A stretch of DNA of 64,000 nucleotides. Origin: Rheinheimera faecalis (GTDB lineage Bacteria > Pseudomonadota > Gammaproteobacteria > Enterobacterales > Alteromonadaceae). Numbering within the stretch: position 1 is the first letter of the stretch; every line of letters starts with the position of its first letter. Positions 38,226 through 48,417 of this stretch are shown here, in pieces. A model generated the notes under the pieces. That model saw nothing but the letters and a program-made list of their open reading frames with translations. It was not told the origin of the DNA and did not search any database. The stretch covers positions 248,001 to 312,000 of the forward strand of contig NZ_JAJOYT010000002.1 of the NCBI RefSeq assembly GCF_021290965.1, given 5' to 3'. The position numbers and the translations under genes were made by a program.

Positions 38226-38843
38226 ATGAATAACAAATGGTTGATCAGCTCATGTGTTGCGACAGCCGCAGGAATAGTTGCTGGTGCAACTTACCTGTTA
38301 TTTTCTGAGTATTCAGTTTTATCCGGTAGCCAAAGCTGGGTGTTAAGCTCCACCTGGTCCAGTGTGATGTTATGGCTTTTTGTGTCCATGTTTCTGCTGG
38401 CGTTGCTGTTTAATATTCTGGCCTTTCTGGAGCTCGAGCGCCAGGAAGAAGTGTTGAACCCTATGTGGTGGCCACAAGGCAATAAACTTGGGCGGCAACA
38501 GCAGCAGTTCAAAGAGAACACACAGCTTTTATTGCAGTTTTTTGGCCGCGAAATGGAGTCGGTTGAAGACTGTGATTCCCACTTCTTAGTTCGTCGTCAG
38601 CAACAGGCTTTGCTGCTTTATATCCAACCTGAATTAGATCAAGCCTTAACAGTGGCTCAGGTCCGTTCTGTGTTTCAGCAGATGCTATCGCTCAATTGCC
38701 AACGCGGCTTAATTGTCTGCTACCAAAAAATTAATAGCCAGGTTCGGTTGTTTGCTGCAGAAGCAGGTATTGAGCTTTTTGACCAACAACGACTGAAAAA
38801 ATACATGAATGCTGAAAATTTCAGCCAATTAGCACTTATATAA
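38226..38843 (+). CDS. Membrane protein with a degenerate Mrr-like (restriction-endonuclease-fold) domain
   Basis: 205 residues from the ATG with AGGAGAG ahead (an upstream in-frame ATG at 38187 lacks a site). Two N-terminal transmembrane segments (about 5-26 and 39-62) precede a cytoplasmic domain. The end of that domain (LNCQRGLIVCYQKINSQVRLFAAEAGIELFDQQRLKKYM) looks like the final strand-helix part of Mrr-type domains (FA...GI.L.D..RL). However, the catalytic D...(E/Q)xK motif is missing: FLVRRQQQALLLYIQPELD stands where it would be. A binding rather than cutting role is inferred, and the fold call is tentative. Confidence 0.6.
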   Translation: MNNKWLISSCVATAAGIVAGATYLLFSEYSVLSGSQSWVLSSTWSSVMLWLFVSMFLLALLFNILAFLELERQEEVLNPMWWPQGNKLGRQQQQFKENTQLLLQFFGREMESVEDCDSHFLVRRQQQALLLYIQPELDQALTVAQVRSVFQQMLSLNCQRGLIVCYQKINSQVRLFAAEAGIELFDQQRLKKYMNAENFSQLALI

Positions 38844-38967
38844 GGCTGTTATAAAGCTATATAAAGCTTTCGTCATGTTTTTATCGCCAAATTTGTCATG
38901 ATGATCAAGCGTTTACGAATGTTAGACATGGAACGGAACAAAGATAACGGATTACACACTTCCTGCC

Positions 38968-38995
38968 TGGCCAGACACTGTCTGGCCATTTTTTT
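38968..38995 (+). terminator. Terminator downstream of the Mrr-like gene
   Basis: TGGCCAGAC-ACT-GTCTGGCCA followed by TTTTTTT: a strong intrinsic terminator, though 125 bases past the stop codon. Confidence 0.85.
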
Positions 38996-39213
38996 AACCT
39001 CAACACTGACCCAACCTAAGTTTTATTCTGCTGCTCTGCTGAGGTTTAACAACAGCTTCACTGAATCACTTTTGTCAGCTTTTCCGCTGTATACACTTGC
39101 TGTGTCTTTGGTACCGCGTTACCTAAATCTTTATGACAAAAGAAGCTGCTTAGATGTTTAAGTCCCTGCTGACTAAATGGGATCTGAGCATGTCTGGTGG
39201 ACAACAACTTGTG

Positions 39214-39243
39214 ATAAAAAAAGCCAGAGCAATGGCCCTGGCT
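39214..39243 (-). terminator. Terminator of the first chemoreceptor gene
   Basis: Read on the minus strand: AGCCAGGGCCATTGCTCTGGCT followed by a T7 run, 22 bases past the stop. Confidence 0.85.
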
Positions 39244-39265
39244 GATGGTTTGGTTAAAAGAGGGA

Positions 39266-41293
39266 TTAATGTAACTTGAAGCTGCGCACTGCGTTTTCCA
39301 GTGTGCCTGCCGCTGTCGCTACCTGTGCACTTTGTTCCAGAGTAGAAGTGGCTCTTTCAGTACTTTGTTCAGCTAAATCCACCATGCTGTGCATACTTTG
39401 CTCTATAGCAGTTCCGAGCTGTAGCTGACTGGACGTGGTGGTGGCAATGTTATCGCTGATTTGATGCATAGCTTCGATAGCATGGTTAATTTCAGCTAAA
39501 GCTGTCATTAGCTGACTGTTTTGCGCAACACAGTTATTGGCATCGGTCTGGCCTTTTTCGATAGATTTCACGGCGTGCATACTTTGTTGCTGCAAACTGC
39601 CAATCATAGTGCGGATTTCATCTGTTGCCTGCTGACTGCGCACAGCTAAAGAACGGACTTCATCTGCGACTACAGCAAAACCCCGACCTTGTTCACCGGC
39701 TCTGGCTGCCTCTATGGCAGCGTTTAATGCCAGCAGGTTAGTTTGCTCAGCTATGCCACGAATAGTGGTCAGAATGCCGCCTATATTGTTTGATTCGGTA
39801 TTCACCGCCTGCATCGTATTGCTGGTATCGTTCAGTTGTTGCGCCAGCTCCTGGATCAGTTTGTTATTGGCTGCTGATACCTGATCAATTTGCTGGCTTT
39901 GAGTTAAAGCCTGCTGCATTTGCTGCTGCGCTATATCGGCTTGCTCTGCTATCTGATGTGTATTGGTCGCTAGTTGTTGGGTAATACCATTCACTTCAGC
40001 CACCTGGTGATGCTGGGTACTTAAAGCCTGGTGAATAGCGCTGACTTCCTGGCTGGAGAAGCGAGCGCTTTGATTCAGTTCCAGCACCCCTTGCTGAATT
40101 TGTTCAATCAGTTGTCGCAGAGCTTTAATCAGGGTATTAACGTTAGCGGATAATTCACCAAACTCATCGTCTGAATTAATGGTCAGCTCACGACTTAAAT
40201 CGCCCTGAGCGATGCGGTCCAGTACTCTGTTGATACCGGACAAAGGGGTGATCATGGCTTTAATTGTCAGATAAGCTGCACCTATCGCCAGACCCACCAG
40301 CACTATCAACATAATGACAGCACGGATAGTGCCGGAGTTTAAAGCTGAGGATAAATCTTGTTGTAACGAATTAAACTGGCTGTCTGCCTGGCCAATCATT
40401 TGATCCAGCGCGGCCACAGCCTGTGTGACTTGTTGTTCAGATAAATCCAGTTGTTGCCTTGCCGCTTGTAATTGCTTTACCTGCAGCAATTTAATATTCA
40501 CCAGATTGTTTTCACCTTCAATCCGGTTTTTGGCTTCGCCGAGTTGTGCCAGAAAGTCCTGCCATAAATCATCAGCACCCACTTGTTTAACAATATTGGC
40601 AATGTAATCCAGATTGCCTTGCATATCACTAAAGGCAAACTCCAGATTTTCCTGGCTGCTTGCCAGTTGTGCCGGATCTGTCATAGCGGCAATTTCACGA
40701 ACAGTCTTCAGTAAACCCAACAACTGGCCATCAACCCGACCCGCAGCCCCTTCCAACAACGCCATTTGTGCAGCTTTACCAGGTGCGTCTAAAAAGGAAA
40801 TATCTACCAGCGTTGCGCCTGCTGTATCGATCAGATTTTCCAGCTCTTTCAGCTCTGCTGAGGCTTTATCGCCCAAAGCTATAGCTTCTAAACGAGCTTT
40901 AAATAACTGTTCAACGGCCTGCTGATAGGCCAAAGAGGTTTGTTGGGCTTCTGCTAAAGGTTTTTGTAAAGCTGGTTCTTTGGTCACTAAAGGTGTCAGA
41001 GTATCCATTCTGCTGCGGAATATTTCAGACGTCTGAGTAAACTCGTTTTGATAGGACTTAATTTTGGCTGCCTCTTCGGCTGTGTAACCCAAAGCAGATA
41101 ACTTGGCGAGTTTCAGTAACTGAATTTGCGCCATATTACTTTGTTGTTGCACCGGTACTGCAGTTTCATTCATCCGGCTACTGGTGCTGTTCACTACAGC
41201 AAAACTCCAGAGCGACGATAAACTGGCGACTAATAACAGCAAGGCAATAAAGCCAAAGCCCAGATAAATTTTATGCGCAACACGAAGTTTCAT
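39266..41293 (-). CDS. Methyl-accepting chemotaxis protein
   Basis: 675 residues from the ATG at 41293, with TTGGAA ahead. An N-terminal transmembrane helix ([24 protein letters not shown]) is followed by a long helical periplasmic sensor of about 300 residues. A second membrane helix ([22 protein letters not shown]) leads into a HAMP linker ([26 protein letters not shown]). The cytoplasmic signalling hairpin tip ([39 protein letters not shown]) is intact. Ligand unknown. It stands alone with its own terminator and acts on the CheA/CheW array. Confidence 0.95.
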   Translation of the reverse strand: MKLRVAHKIYLGFGFIALLLLVASLSSLWSFAVVNSTSSRMNETAVPVQQQSNMAQIQLLKLAKLSALGYTAEEAAKIKSYQNEFTQTSEIFRSRMDTLTPLVTKEPALQKPLAEAQQTSLAYQQAVEQLFKARLEAIALGDKASAELKELENLIDTAGATLVDISFLDAPGKAAQMALLEGAAGRVDGQLLGLLKTVREIAAMTDPAQLASSQENLEFAFSDMQGNLDYIANIVKQVGADDLWQDFLAQLGEAKNRIEGENNLVNIKLLQVKQLQAARQQLDLSEQQVTQAVAALDQMIGQADSQFNSLQQDLSSALNSGTIRAVIMLIVLVGLAIGAAYLTIKAMITPLSGINRVLDRIAQGDLSRELTINSDDEFGELSANVNTLIKALRQLIEQIQQGVLELNQSARFSSQEVSAIHQALSTQHHQVAEVNGITQQLATNTHQIAEQADIAQQQMQQALTQSQQIDQVSAANNKLIQELAQQLNDTSNTMQAVNTESNNIGGILTTIRGIAEQTNLLALNAAIEAARAGEQGRGFAVVADEVRSLAVRSQQATDEIRTMIGSLQQQSMHAVKSIEKGQTDANNCVAQNSQLMTALAEINHAIEAMHQISDNIATTTSSQLQLGTAIEQSMHSMVDLAEQSTERATSTLEQSAQVATAAGTLENAVRSFKLH

Positions 41294-41424
41294 AGACAAA
41301 TTCCAACAGCTGTTATGGTTTTAGTATTGGTTAGAAATAAGGCATTAGGTATATACGCAGCTGAAACTAACAAAGTTTTTTTAACTGGTCTAGCCAGATT
41401 GGTGCAAATTTAGTTTTTTCTGAT

Positions 41425-41455
41425 AAAAAAAGAGCACCAAAATGGTGCTCTTTGT
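41425..41455. terminator. Bidirectional terminator after hutH
   Basis: AGAGCACCA-AAA-TGGTGCTCT flanked by an A-run and TTTGTT. It lies 26 bases past the hutH stop and separates the hut operon from the chemoreceptor. Confidence 0.85.
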
Positions 41456-41480
41456 TAGAAAGTGTAATTAAACTATAAGC

Positions 41481-43016
41481 TTAAAAGCTGCTTAACAAGT
41501 TAGCCGGTAATAAAGAATTTAAGCTGCCATGACGTAATAGTTCGGCTGCTTTTTCGATATCAGGTGCAAAGTAGCGATCCACATCATAAAAGCTGACTTG
41601 CTGACGTAAGATTGCCTTCGCTTGCTCAACTGCTGCTGCGCCTTTTAGTGGTGCACGGAAGTCGATACCCTGAGCTGCCGCCAGATACTCAACAGCCAAC
41701 ACGCCTAAGGTATTTTCTGCCATATCTGCTAAACGACGGGCGGCGAAAGTCGCCATAGACACATGGTCTTCCTGATTGGCTGAAGTCGGTAAGCTGTCCA
41801 CAGATGCCGGATGCGCCAGAGATTTATTCTCAGAGGCCAAAGCTGCAGCTGTCACCTGAGCAATCATAAAGCCGCTGTTTACACCGCCATTATTCACTAA
41901 GAAGGCCGGTAATTTGCTTAAATGCGAGTCGATTAAAAGTGCCATACGGCGCTCAGAAATAGAACCAATTTCAGCAATAGCCAAAGCCAGATTATCGGCC
42001 GCCATAGCCACAGGTTCGGCGTGGAAGTTACCACCAGAGATAATGTCATCTTCAGCAGCAAACACCAGCGGGTTGTCGGTCACGCCGTTGGCTTCGACTA
42101 ATAACACAGAAGCCGCAAAACGGATTTGGGCTAAACAGGCACCCATCACCTGAGGCTGGCAACGCAAGCTGTATGGGTCTTGTACTTTTTCACAGTCGAT
42201 ATGTGACTCGGCAATTTCTGAGCTTTCACCTAATAAATGGCGGTAAATCAGAGCTGCATCTATCTGACCTTGTTGACCACGCACTGCATGAATACGGGCA
42301 TCAAAAGGGGAGCGGCTACCCATAGCAGCTTCCACACTCATAGCACCAATCACAGAACCAGCTGCATATAAGTCTTCAGCGCGGAATAAACCTTCCAAAG
42401 CAAAAGCAGTGGATGCCTGAGTACCGTTTAATAAAGCCAAACCTTCTTTCGCTGCTAAAGTAATAGGCTCTAAACCCGCTATGGCTAAACCTTCTTTGGC
42501 GGAATAAATCTGACCAGCGATACAGACTTCGCCTTCACCTATTAAAGGCAACACCATATGAGATAAAGGTGCTAAATCGCCTGAAGCACCGACTGAGCCT
42601 TTTTTCGGAATACAAGGATAGACACCCGCATTGACCAATTGGATCAGCGCGTTAATCACCAGTGGGCGCACGCCTGAATAACCACGGGCCAAAGAGTTAA
42701 TTTTCAGTACCAGCATTAAACGTACTGTGCTGTCGTCCATCAGATCGCCAAAACCAGCAGCGTGCGATAGAACGATAGAACGCTGCAGCGTTTCCAGTTT
42801 GTCTTTTTCAATTTTGGTATTGGCCAATAAACCAAAGCCGGTATTGATGCCGTACACAGTGCGGTTTTCCGCAACAATTTTAGCTACTGTAGCAGCTGAT
42901 GCTTCAATCGCAGGCAAAGCGGCCGGGTCTAAAGTCACAGTCACTGCATGTTGTTGCACCTGACGCAGTTGCGCCAGAGTCAGTTCACCAGGGGTGATGG
43001 TTAAAGCGTAAGTCAT
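41481..43016 (-). CDS. hutH: Histidine ammonia-lyase
   Basis: Removes ammonia from L-histidine to give urocanate, the first step of histidine degradation. The MIO electrophile forms from Ala144-Ser145-Gly146 in [14 protein letters not shown]. The active-site Tyr segment [10 protein letters not shown] (about residue 53) and the conserved [14 protein letters not shown] segment are present. The start at 43016 (AAGGAT six bases ahead) gives 511 residues, the normal length, rather than the longer frame from 43031. It follows hutU with a 16-base gap, in the order hutC, hutU, hutH. Confidence 0.97.
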   Translation of the reverse strand: MTYALTITPGELTLAQLRQVQQHAVTVTLDPAALPAIEASAATVAKIVAENRTVYGINTGFGLLANTKIEKDKLETLQRSIVLSHAAGFGDLMDDSTVRLMLVLKINSLARGYSGVRPLVINALIQLVNAGVYPCIPKKGSVGASGDLAPLSHMVLPLIGEGEVCIAGQIYSAKEGLAIAGLEPITLAAKEGLALLNGTQASTAFALEGLFRAEDLYAAGSVIGAMSVEAAMGSRSPFDARIHAVRGQQGQIDAALIYRHLLGESSEIAESHIDCEKVQDPYSLRCQPQVMGACLAQIRFAASVLLVEANGVTDNPLVFAAEDDIISGGNFHAEPVAMAADNLALAIAEIGSISERRMALLIDSHLSKLPAFLVNNGGVNSGFMIAQVTAAALASENKSLAHPASVDSLPTSANQEDHVSMATFAARRLADMAENTLGVLAVEYLAAAQGIDFRAPLKGAAAVEQAKAILRQQVSFYDVDRYFAPDIEKAAELLRHGSLNSLLPANLLSSF

Positions 43017-43032
43017 GTTCTTATCCTTCAAA

Positions 43033-44709
43033 TTAGTTCTGGTTGATCATTGGCAGATCAAGGCCTTGTTCACGGGCGCAGTTTTTGGCTATGTCATAAC
43101 CTGCATCGGCATGACGCATTACGCCAGTGCCTGGGTCGTTCCACAATACGCGGCCTAAACGACGGGCTGCTGCCTCTGTACCATCAGCTAAAATAACCAC
43201 ACCAGAATGCTGGCTATAACCCATACCTACGCCACCGCCGTGGTGCAAAGACACCCAGGTTGCGCCGCCTGCTGTGTTCAAAAGTGCATTTAATAATGGC
43301 CAGTCAGACACAGCGTCTGATCCATCCATCATGGCTTCGGTTTCGCGGTTTGGACTGGCCACAGAGCCTGAGTCTAAATGGTCACGGCCAATGATGATCG
43401 GCGCTTTTAATTCGCCGTTTTTCACCATTTCGTTAAAAGCTAAGGCAATACGGGCACGGTCTTTTAAGCCAATCCAGCAAATACGGGCTGGTAAACCCTG
43501 GAACTTAATACGTTCACGCGCCATATCCAGCCAGCGGTGTAAATGCGGATTGTCCGGGATCAGCTCTTTGACTTTAGCGTCTGTTTTATAGATATCTTCC
43601 GGATCTCCAGATAAAGCCACCCAGCGGAATGGGCCTATGCCTTCACAAAACAGTGGACGGATATAAGCTGGCACAAAACCCGGATAATCAAAAGCGTTAG
43701 CAACACCCATATCCAAAGCCATCTGGCGGATATTATTGCCGTAATCCACAGCAACTGCGCCTTTGCTTTGCATATCTAAAGTAGCTTGCACCTGAATGGC
43801 CATTGAGGCTTTAGCGGCTTGTACTACTGCAGTTTCATCTTCAAGACGACGCACTTTGGCTTGTTCCATGGTCCAGCCTTGTGGCAGGTAACCATTTAAC
43901 GGGTCGTGCGCAGAAGTTTGGTCAGTCACTACATCAGGAATGATATTGCGTTTCACCAGTTCAGCGAAGATATCAGCAGCATTGCCTAACAAACCGATAG
44001 AAGTGGGTTTACCTGATGCTTTGGCCACTTCAAGCTGAGCTAAAGCTTCATCCAGGTTGTAGGCTTTTTGATCAACATAACCAGTGCGCAGACGGAAATC
44101 GATACGGGATTCGTCGACTTCGCAGGCAATCATATGAAAACCAGCCATGGTCGCAGCTAATGGCTGAGCGCCGCCCATGCCACCTAAACCACCGGTAAGA
44201 ACCCACTTGCCATTTGGCTCACCGGCAAAGTGCTGTTTAGCTATGGCAACAAAAGTCTCGTAGGTACCCTGAACTATGCCCTGAGTACCAATGTAGATCC
44301 AGGAACCAGCTGTCATCTGGCCGTACATCATCAGGCCTTGTTTATCCAACTCGTTAAAGTGTTCCCAGTTGGCCCAGTTAGGTACCAGGTTAGAGTTCGC
44401 CAGTAATACACGAGGCGCGTCCGGGTGAGTCGGAAATACACCTACGGGTTTACCGCTTTGGATCAACAAGGTTTGGTCGTCGTTTAATCTGTCCAGTACT
44501 TCGACTATTTTGTCATAACAAGCCCAATCACGGGCTGCACGGCCTATGCCGCCATATACCACTAAAGAGGTTGGGTGCTCGGCCACTTCGGGGTCAAGGT
44601 TATTCATCAACATACGTTTGGCAGCTTCGGTCTGCCAGCTCTTGGCGGTAATTTCGCTGCCGCGGGCGGCGCGGATCACACGGCTTGGGTCTAAACGTGG
44701 ATTGCTCAT
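43033..44709 (-). CDS. hutU: Urocanate hydratase
   Basis: Second enzyme of the pathway, converting urocanate to imidazolonepropionate with tightly bound NAD+ as electrophile. 558 residues, the standard length. Family blocks include the N-terminal [16 protein letters not shown], the glycine-rich [17 protein letters not shown] dinucleotide-binding loop, [14 protein letters not shown] and the C-terminal [16 protein letters not shown]. Located between hutC (12 bases) and hutH (16 bases), so the three are probably one transcript under HutC control. Confidence 0.98.
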   Translation of the reverse strand: MSNPRLDPSRVIRAARGSEITAKSWQTEAAKRMLMNNLDPEVAEHPTSLVVYGGIGRAARDWACYDKIVEVLDRLNDDQTLLIQSGKPVGVFPTHPDAPRVLLANSNLVPNWANWEHFNELDKQGLMMYGQMTAGSWIYIGTQGIVQGTYETFVAIAKQHFAGEPNGKWVLTGGLGGMGGAQPLAATMAGFHMIACEVDESRIDFRLRTGYVDQKAYNLDEALAQLEVAKASGKPTSIGLLGNAADIFAELVKRNIIPDVVTDQTSAHDPLNGYLPQGWTMEQAKVRRLEDETAVVQAAKASMAIQVQATLDMQSKGAVAVDYGNNIRQMALDMGVANAFDYPGFVPAYIRPLFCEGIGPFRWVALSGDPEDIYKTDAKVKELIPDNPHLHRWLDMARERIKFQGLPARICWIGLKDRARIALAFNEMVKNGELKAPIIIGRDHLDSGSVASPNRETEAMMDGSDAVSDWPLLNALLNTAGGATWVSLHHGGGVGMGYSQHSGVVILADGTEAAARRLGRVLWNDPGTGVMRHADAGYDIAKNCAREQGLDLPMINQN

Positions 44710-44721
44710 AGGGTTATCTCT

Positions 44722-45447
44722 TTAAGTCTTAGGTTTGATATTCAGGTGCCCGCCTAAACGATAGCGGCTGCCTGCAGAGGTCAGATAGGCAAAACTGACA
44801 GCACCACCCCGGCTGAAGGTGCGGCGTGTCAGGCGTAAACAAGGTTCTGAAGCTGGTATTTTCAAATGCTGACGGGTCAGTTCATCCGGCAATACGGCTT
44901 CCACTATGTGCTCGGCGTCTGTTAAAGGCGCCACAGCACTTAAGTATTCATGTGGGGTTTGCAGTACAAAGTCCTGCGCTAAATAATCAGGCACTTGCTC
45001 CGGATTGACATAACGGGCTTCCAGCTGCAGTGGTTGCTGGTTTTCATAATGCACAATCAGTGAAAAAAACACCGGCGCATTGCGGCTTATTCCCAAAGCT
45101 GTGGCGACAACTCCTGGGCAAGGTAAGCTGGTCAGTTGCACTAATTCAGCTTTATGAAAATGGCCACGGCGCTGAATTTCATCGGCAATATTACGAATTT
45201 CCAGCAAAGATGATTGTGACTTTGGCGAAGCGACAAAACTGCCAACCCCCTGAGTACGATAAAGTACGCCTTGTTCGGTCAGTTCCTGCAAAGCACGACG
45301 TGCTGTCATGCGACTGACGGCAAACTGAGTCGCCAGCTCGTTTTCCGATGGAATACGGCTATGCTCAGGCCAGGCGGCAGTTTCTACCTGACTCAAAATA
45401 TAATCTTTGATAGCGGCAAACTTCTTTTGCCCAGAACTGTTGTCCAT
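44722..45447 (-). CDS. hutC: Histidine utilisation repressor HutC (GntR family)
   Basis: About 241 residues from the ATG at 45447; a TTG at 45477 has no ribosome binding site. The N-terminal GntR winged helix (KDYILSQVETAAWPEHSRIPSENELATQFAVSRMTARRALQELTEQGVLYRTQGVGSFV) and the C-terminal UTRA effector domain (LEARYVNPEQVPDYL, SEPCLRLTRRTFS) are clear. HutC represses hut genes and is released by urocanate. It heads the hutC-hutU-hutH operon and faces hutI across a palindromic operator, so it should control both directions and itself. Confidence 0.95.
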   Translation of the reverse strand: MDNSSGQKKFAAIKDYILSQVETAAWPEHSRIPSENELATQFAVSRMTARRALQELTEQGVLYRTQGVGSFVASPKSQSSLLEIRNIADEIQRRGHFHKAELVQLTSLPCPGVVATALGISRNAPVFFSLIVHYENQQPLQLEARYVNPEQVPDYLAQDFVLQTPHEYLSAVAPLTDAEHIVEAVLPDELTRQHLKIPASEPCLRLTRRTFSRGGAVSFAYLTSAGSRYRLGGHLNIKPKT

Positions 45448-45497
45448 GACTGCTTTAACGCCTGAGTTTGAATGCAAAGAAAAATAGCTGAATTTGG

Positions 45498-45509
45498 TTG
45501 TATATACAA
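45498..45509. promoter_or_regulatory. HutC operator between hutC and hutI
   Basis: TTGTATATACAA is a perfect 12-bp palindrome, close to the recalled Pseudomonas HutC site CTTGTATGTACAAG, placed in the 125-base divergent region between hutC and hutI. One site could control both transcription units. Confidence 0.8.
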
Positions 45510-45572
45510 GTTGTTCGGGTAGAATTAATTTCAGCGCTAAAAATCAGGCCAAAAGCCGTGCGGGGGAATGAA

Positions 45573-46808
45573 ATGCAAGTCTTTGATGCAATTTGGATTA
45601 ATGTCAATTTAGCTACTATGACTGATAATGGTCAGCCTTATGGAGCTATTACCAATGGCGCCTTGGCGGTGAAAGATGGCCGTATTGCCTGGTTGGGCCC
45701 TAAAGCCGGATTACCAGAAACTGACTTGTTATCGACCCCTTTGTATGATGGCAAAGGCCAGTGGTTATTACCGGGCTTTATCGACTGCCATACCCACTTG
45801 GTGTATGCAGGAAGCCGCGCCAATGAATTTGAAATGCGTTTAAATGGTGCTACTTATCAGCAAATCGCAGAAGCGGGCGGTGGCATTAAATCTACAGTAG
45901 CGGCGACCCGTGCCGCCAGCCATGAAGAGTTGTTTGTGCTGAGTAAGCAGCGCTTAAACGCACTTTTAAGTCAGGGCGTGACTACTGTTGAAATCAAATC
46001 AGGTTATGGCCTGGATTTAGAGACAGAGCAAAAAATTCTGGAAGTTGCGGCAGAACTAAACCGTACTCATCCGATGGATATTCAGAAAACCTTTTTAGGT
46101 GCTCATGCTTTGCCTGTGGAATATGCAGGACGGCCTGATGACTATATGCAGTTGGTGGTCAATGAAATGCTGCCACAATTGCATCAACAAGGGCTGGTCG
46201 ATGCAGTAGATGTATTTTGTGAAGGCATAGGTTTTTCGGTAGCACAAAGCCGCTTATTGTTTGAAAAAGCCAAAGCCCTGGGTTTGCCTGTCAAAGCTCA
46301 TGCTGAGCAGCTATCACATTTAGGTGGTGCCAGTTTAGTGGCCGAATTCAGTGGTTTATCTGCTGATCATATTGAATATTTGCAAGAACAAGACGTGTTA
46401 GCAATGAAAGCCGCTGGCACTGTGGCTGTGGTGCTACCAGGTGCATTTTACTTTTTACGCGAAACCAAACTGCCACCTTTTGATTTGTTGCGCCAGCATC
46501 AGGTGCCTATGGCGATTTCTACCGACTTAAACCCTGGTACTTCGCCTTTCTGTAATTTGCCTTTGATGCTGAATATGGCTTGTACTTTATTCCGTCTTAC
46601 GCCCCAGGAAGCCATAGCGGGCGTGACCCGGCATGCGGCAGCAGCTTTAGGTATGGCCGACAGAGGCACTTTGGCTGTAGGCCAGCAGGCTGATTTTGGA
46701 CTTTATCAAATCAGTCAGCCAGCAGAATTGTGTTATCAATTTGGTGTCAGCGCTTTAACCCAACTGATCAAAGCAGGGCGGGAAGTTAATCTGCGTGGAC
46801 TGAGCTAA
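45573..46808 (+). CDS. hutI: Imidazolonepropionase
   Basis: Third step of histidine degradation, opening 4-imidazolone-5-propionate to N-formimino-L-glutamate with a metal ion. The metal site [12 protein letters not shown] (about residue 75), the [14 protein letters not shown] loop, [25 protein letters not shown] and [12 protein letters not shown] are all present. The start at 45573, with CGGGGGAA ahead, gives 411 residues, matching the family. The longer frame from 45498 would begin inside the operator. Divergent from hutC. Confidence 0.97.
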   Translation: MQVFDAIWINVNLATMTDNGQPYGAITNGALAVKDGRIAWLGPKAGLPETDLLSTPLYDGKGQWLLPGFIDCHTHLVYAGSRANEFEMRLNGATYQQIAEAGGGIKSTVAATRAASHEELFVLSKQRLNALLSQGVTTVEIKSGYGLDLETEQKILEVAAELNRTHPMDIQKTFLGAHALPVEYAGRPDDYMQLVVNEMLPQLHQQGLVDAVDVFCEGIGFSVAQSRLLFEKAKALGLPVKAHAEQLSHLGGASLVAEFSGLSADHIEYLQEQDVLAMKAAGTVAVVLPGAFYFLRETKLPPFDLLRQHQVPMAISTDLNPGTSPFCNLPLMLNMACTLFRLTPQEAIAGVTRHAAAALGMADRGTLAVGQQADFGLYQISQPAELCYQFGVSALTQLIKAGREVNLRGLS

Positions 46809-46860
46809 CTTTACAAGGCGGAAAAACAGAGTAATCTTAAGATCTTATCTGATCTTTTGA

Positions 46861-48417
46861 GTGTTGGCTGTGTCGTTATCTTCTAGGTCTGTTTTGTCTG
46901 CTGTACTACTGACCAGCTCTGCCCCTGCTTTGGCCCAGAGTCTGGCCAGCCAGCCTTTGTTTTACGCTGTCGTACTGTTAAGCCTTTTGGTGCTGCTTTT
47001 CGCGGCTTGGGTTGTGGTGCTGAAAAAACGTTTGGCGGAGCAAAAGCCACCACAAAAACAAGCTAAGCCCAAAGATCTGTCCTTTTTATCTCTGCACGAT
47101 GACACCAGCGGTTTACCGAATAAATTACAGTTACAACAACAGTTTGAACTCTGGTGTCGTAGTCATACCAACCAAAAAGCATCTTTGCTGTTATTAAAAA
47201 TTCAGAATTTTGAACGGGTGAATCAGGCTTTGGGGCATCAGAATGCCAATCTGGTGTTATTGCAGATAGCTCAGCGTATCAATGCGGCAGTGCAGCAGGA
47301 TCAGGAATTGCTGGTGCTGGAGCAGCAAGGTAAACAAAGCAGTAAAGTGGCCCATTTAGGTGGGGTAGATTTTGTGCTGTGGGTGGATGCTAATACCCGC
47401 CAGCATGCTGCTGAGCAAATTGCCCGCCGCTTAGAGCACAATGTGCCCGAAACCTTACTTATTCATGGTTGTGCCGTAGAGTATCAACTGCAAAGTGGTA
47501 TTGCGCATTATCCACAGCATGGTGAATTGTTATCTGATTTGATAGACCGCGCTTATCTTGCGATGCAAAACCGGCAAGTAACCCAGACCAGTACTGTGGT
47601 ATTTCATCCGGACTTGATTAGCTACAACAACGATAAGCTTGGCTTGATGGCTGAGCTACGAAATGCCATTAGTCAGCAACAATTAAAGCTGCATATCCAA
47701 CCACAAATTGCCTTAAGTTCACGCCAGGTGCTGGCGGGTGAAGTCTTGGTACGCTGGCATCATCCACGCCGCGGTTTGTTGGGGCCTGCAGAGTTTTTAG
47801 AACTGGCCGAGCAAATGGGGGTTATTTATCCCTTGACTCAATGGGTGCTGGAAAAAGCAGTGATGACGCTGGCGGAGTTGGCGCAGCAAGAGATCCATTG
47901 CAAAATTGCGGTAAACATTTCCAGTAAAGATTTATTGCAGGACGAACTGGTCGACAGCTTAGAACTGCTGCTGAAACGGCATAAAGTACAGCCTTCGCAG
48001 CTGGTGCTGGAACTCAAAGAAAGTGCGCTGGTGGCAGAACCAGTGAAAGCCATGCGTATGCTCAAACATCTGGCTCAACTTGGAGTTGAGCTGGCGCTGG
48101 ACGATTTTGGTACCGGATTTTCGTCGCTGGCCTATTTGCGTGAACTACCCATCAGCCAGGTGAAAGTGGATTGCTCCTTTATTTTTGATTTGCACCGTTC
48201 AGATACTCACACTGCCATTACCGGCGCCATTATTGATATGGCAAAAAACATGAATTTTATGGTGGTGGCCGAAGGTATTGAGCAACCTGAAGTCGAGCAA
48301 AAACTAATAGCTATGGGCTGTGCCAGAGGGCAGGGCTTTTTATATGCCAAGCCCTTTGCGCTGGATGCCTTTCCTGCCTGGGTCAAGCAGTGGAGTTATA
48401 GCAAAGCGACTTACTGA
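46861..48417 (+). CDS. Membrane protein with degenerate GGDEF and EAL domains, probable c-di-GMP phosphodiesterase
   Basis: 518 residues from a GTG start. Two hydrophobic segments (about 10-25 and 33-55) precede a cytoplasmic GGDEF-like domain whose signature is degenerate (GGVDF), so it should not make c-di-GMP. The EAL domain (about 260-510) reads EVLVRWHHP instead of EALVR but keeps the metal and substrate residues: Asn in AVNISSKDL, Glu in LELKES, DDFGTGFSS, Lys in QVKVDCSF, VAEGIEQ and QGFLYAKP. Hydrolytic activity is therefore likely. It sits between hutI and hutG and overlaps the end of hutG by 7 bases. Confidence 0.85.
   Translation: MLAVSLSSRSVLSAVLLTSSAPALAQSLASQPLFYAVVLLSLLVLLFAAWVVVLKKRLAEQKPPQKQAKPKDLSFLSLHDDTSGLPNKLQLQQQFELWCRSHTNQKASLLLLKIQNFERVNQALGHQNANLVLLQIAQRINAAVQQDQELLVLEQQGKQSSKVAHLGGVDFVLWVDANTRQHAAEQIARRLEHNVPETLLIHGCAVEYQLQSGIAHYPQHGELLSDLIDRAYLAMQNRQVTQTSTVVFHPDLISYNNDKLGLMAELRNAISQQQLKLHIQPQIALSSRQVLAGEVLVRWHHPRRGLLGPAEFLELAEQMGVIYPLTQWVLEKAVMTLAELAQQEIHCKIAVNISSKDLLQDELVDSLELLLKRHKVQPSQLVLELKESALVAEPVKAMRMLKHLAQLGVELALDDFGTGFSSLAYLRELPISQVKVDCSFIFDLHRSDTHTAITGAIIDMAKNMNFMVVAEGIEQPEVEQKLIAMGCARGQGFLYAKPFALDAFPAWVKQWSYSKATY

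Larger units (their letters stand above)
38844..39265. other. Gene-free region with two terminators
   Basis: The region holds a plus-strand terminator at 38968-38995 and a minus-strand one at 39214-39243. Two short open frames (38898-39161 and 39154-39279) run through these hairpins and lack ribosome binding sites. No other feature was recognised. Confidence 0.5.

Noticed and set aside
38898-39161. 87-codon open frame after the Mrr-like gene
   Set aside because: Passes through a strong terminator, has no ribosome binding site, and shows no protein-like pattern.
39154-39279. 41-residue frame with fairly protein-like composition
   Set aside because: No ribosome binding site, overlaps the chemoreceptor terminator and stop; kept out for lack of support.
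41300-41424. Sigma-28 promoter ahead of the first chemoreceptor gene
   Set aside because: No TAAA-N15-GCCGATAA-like sequence was found on the minus strand.
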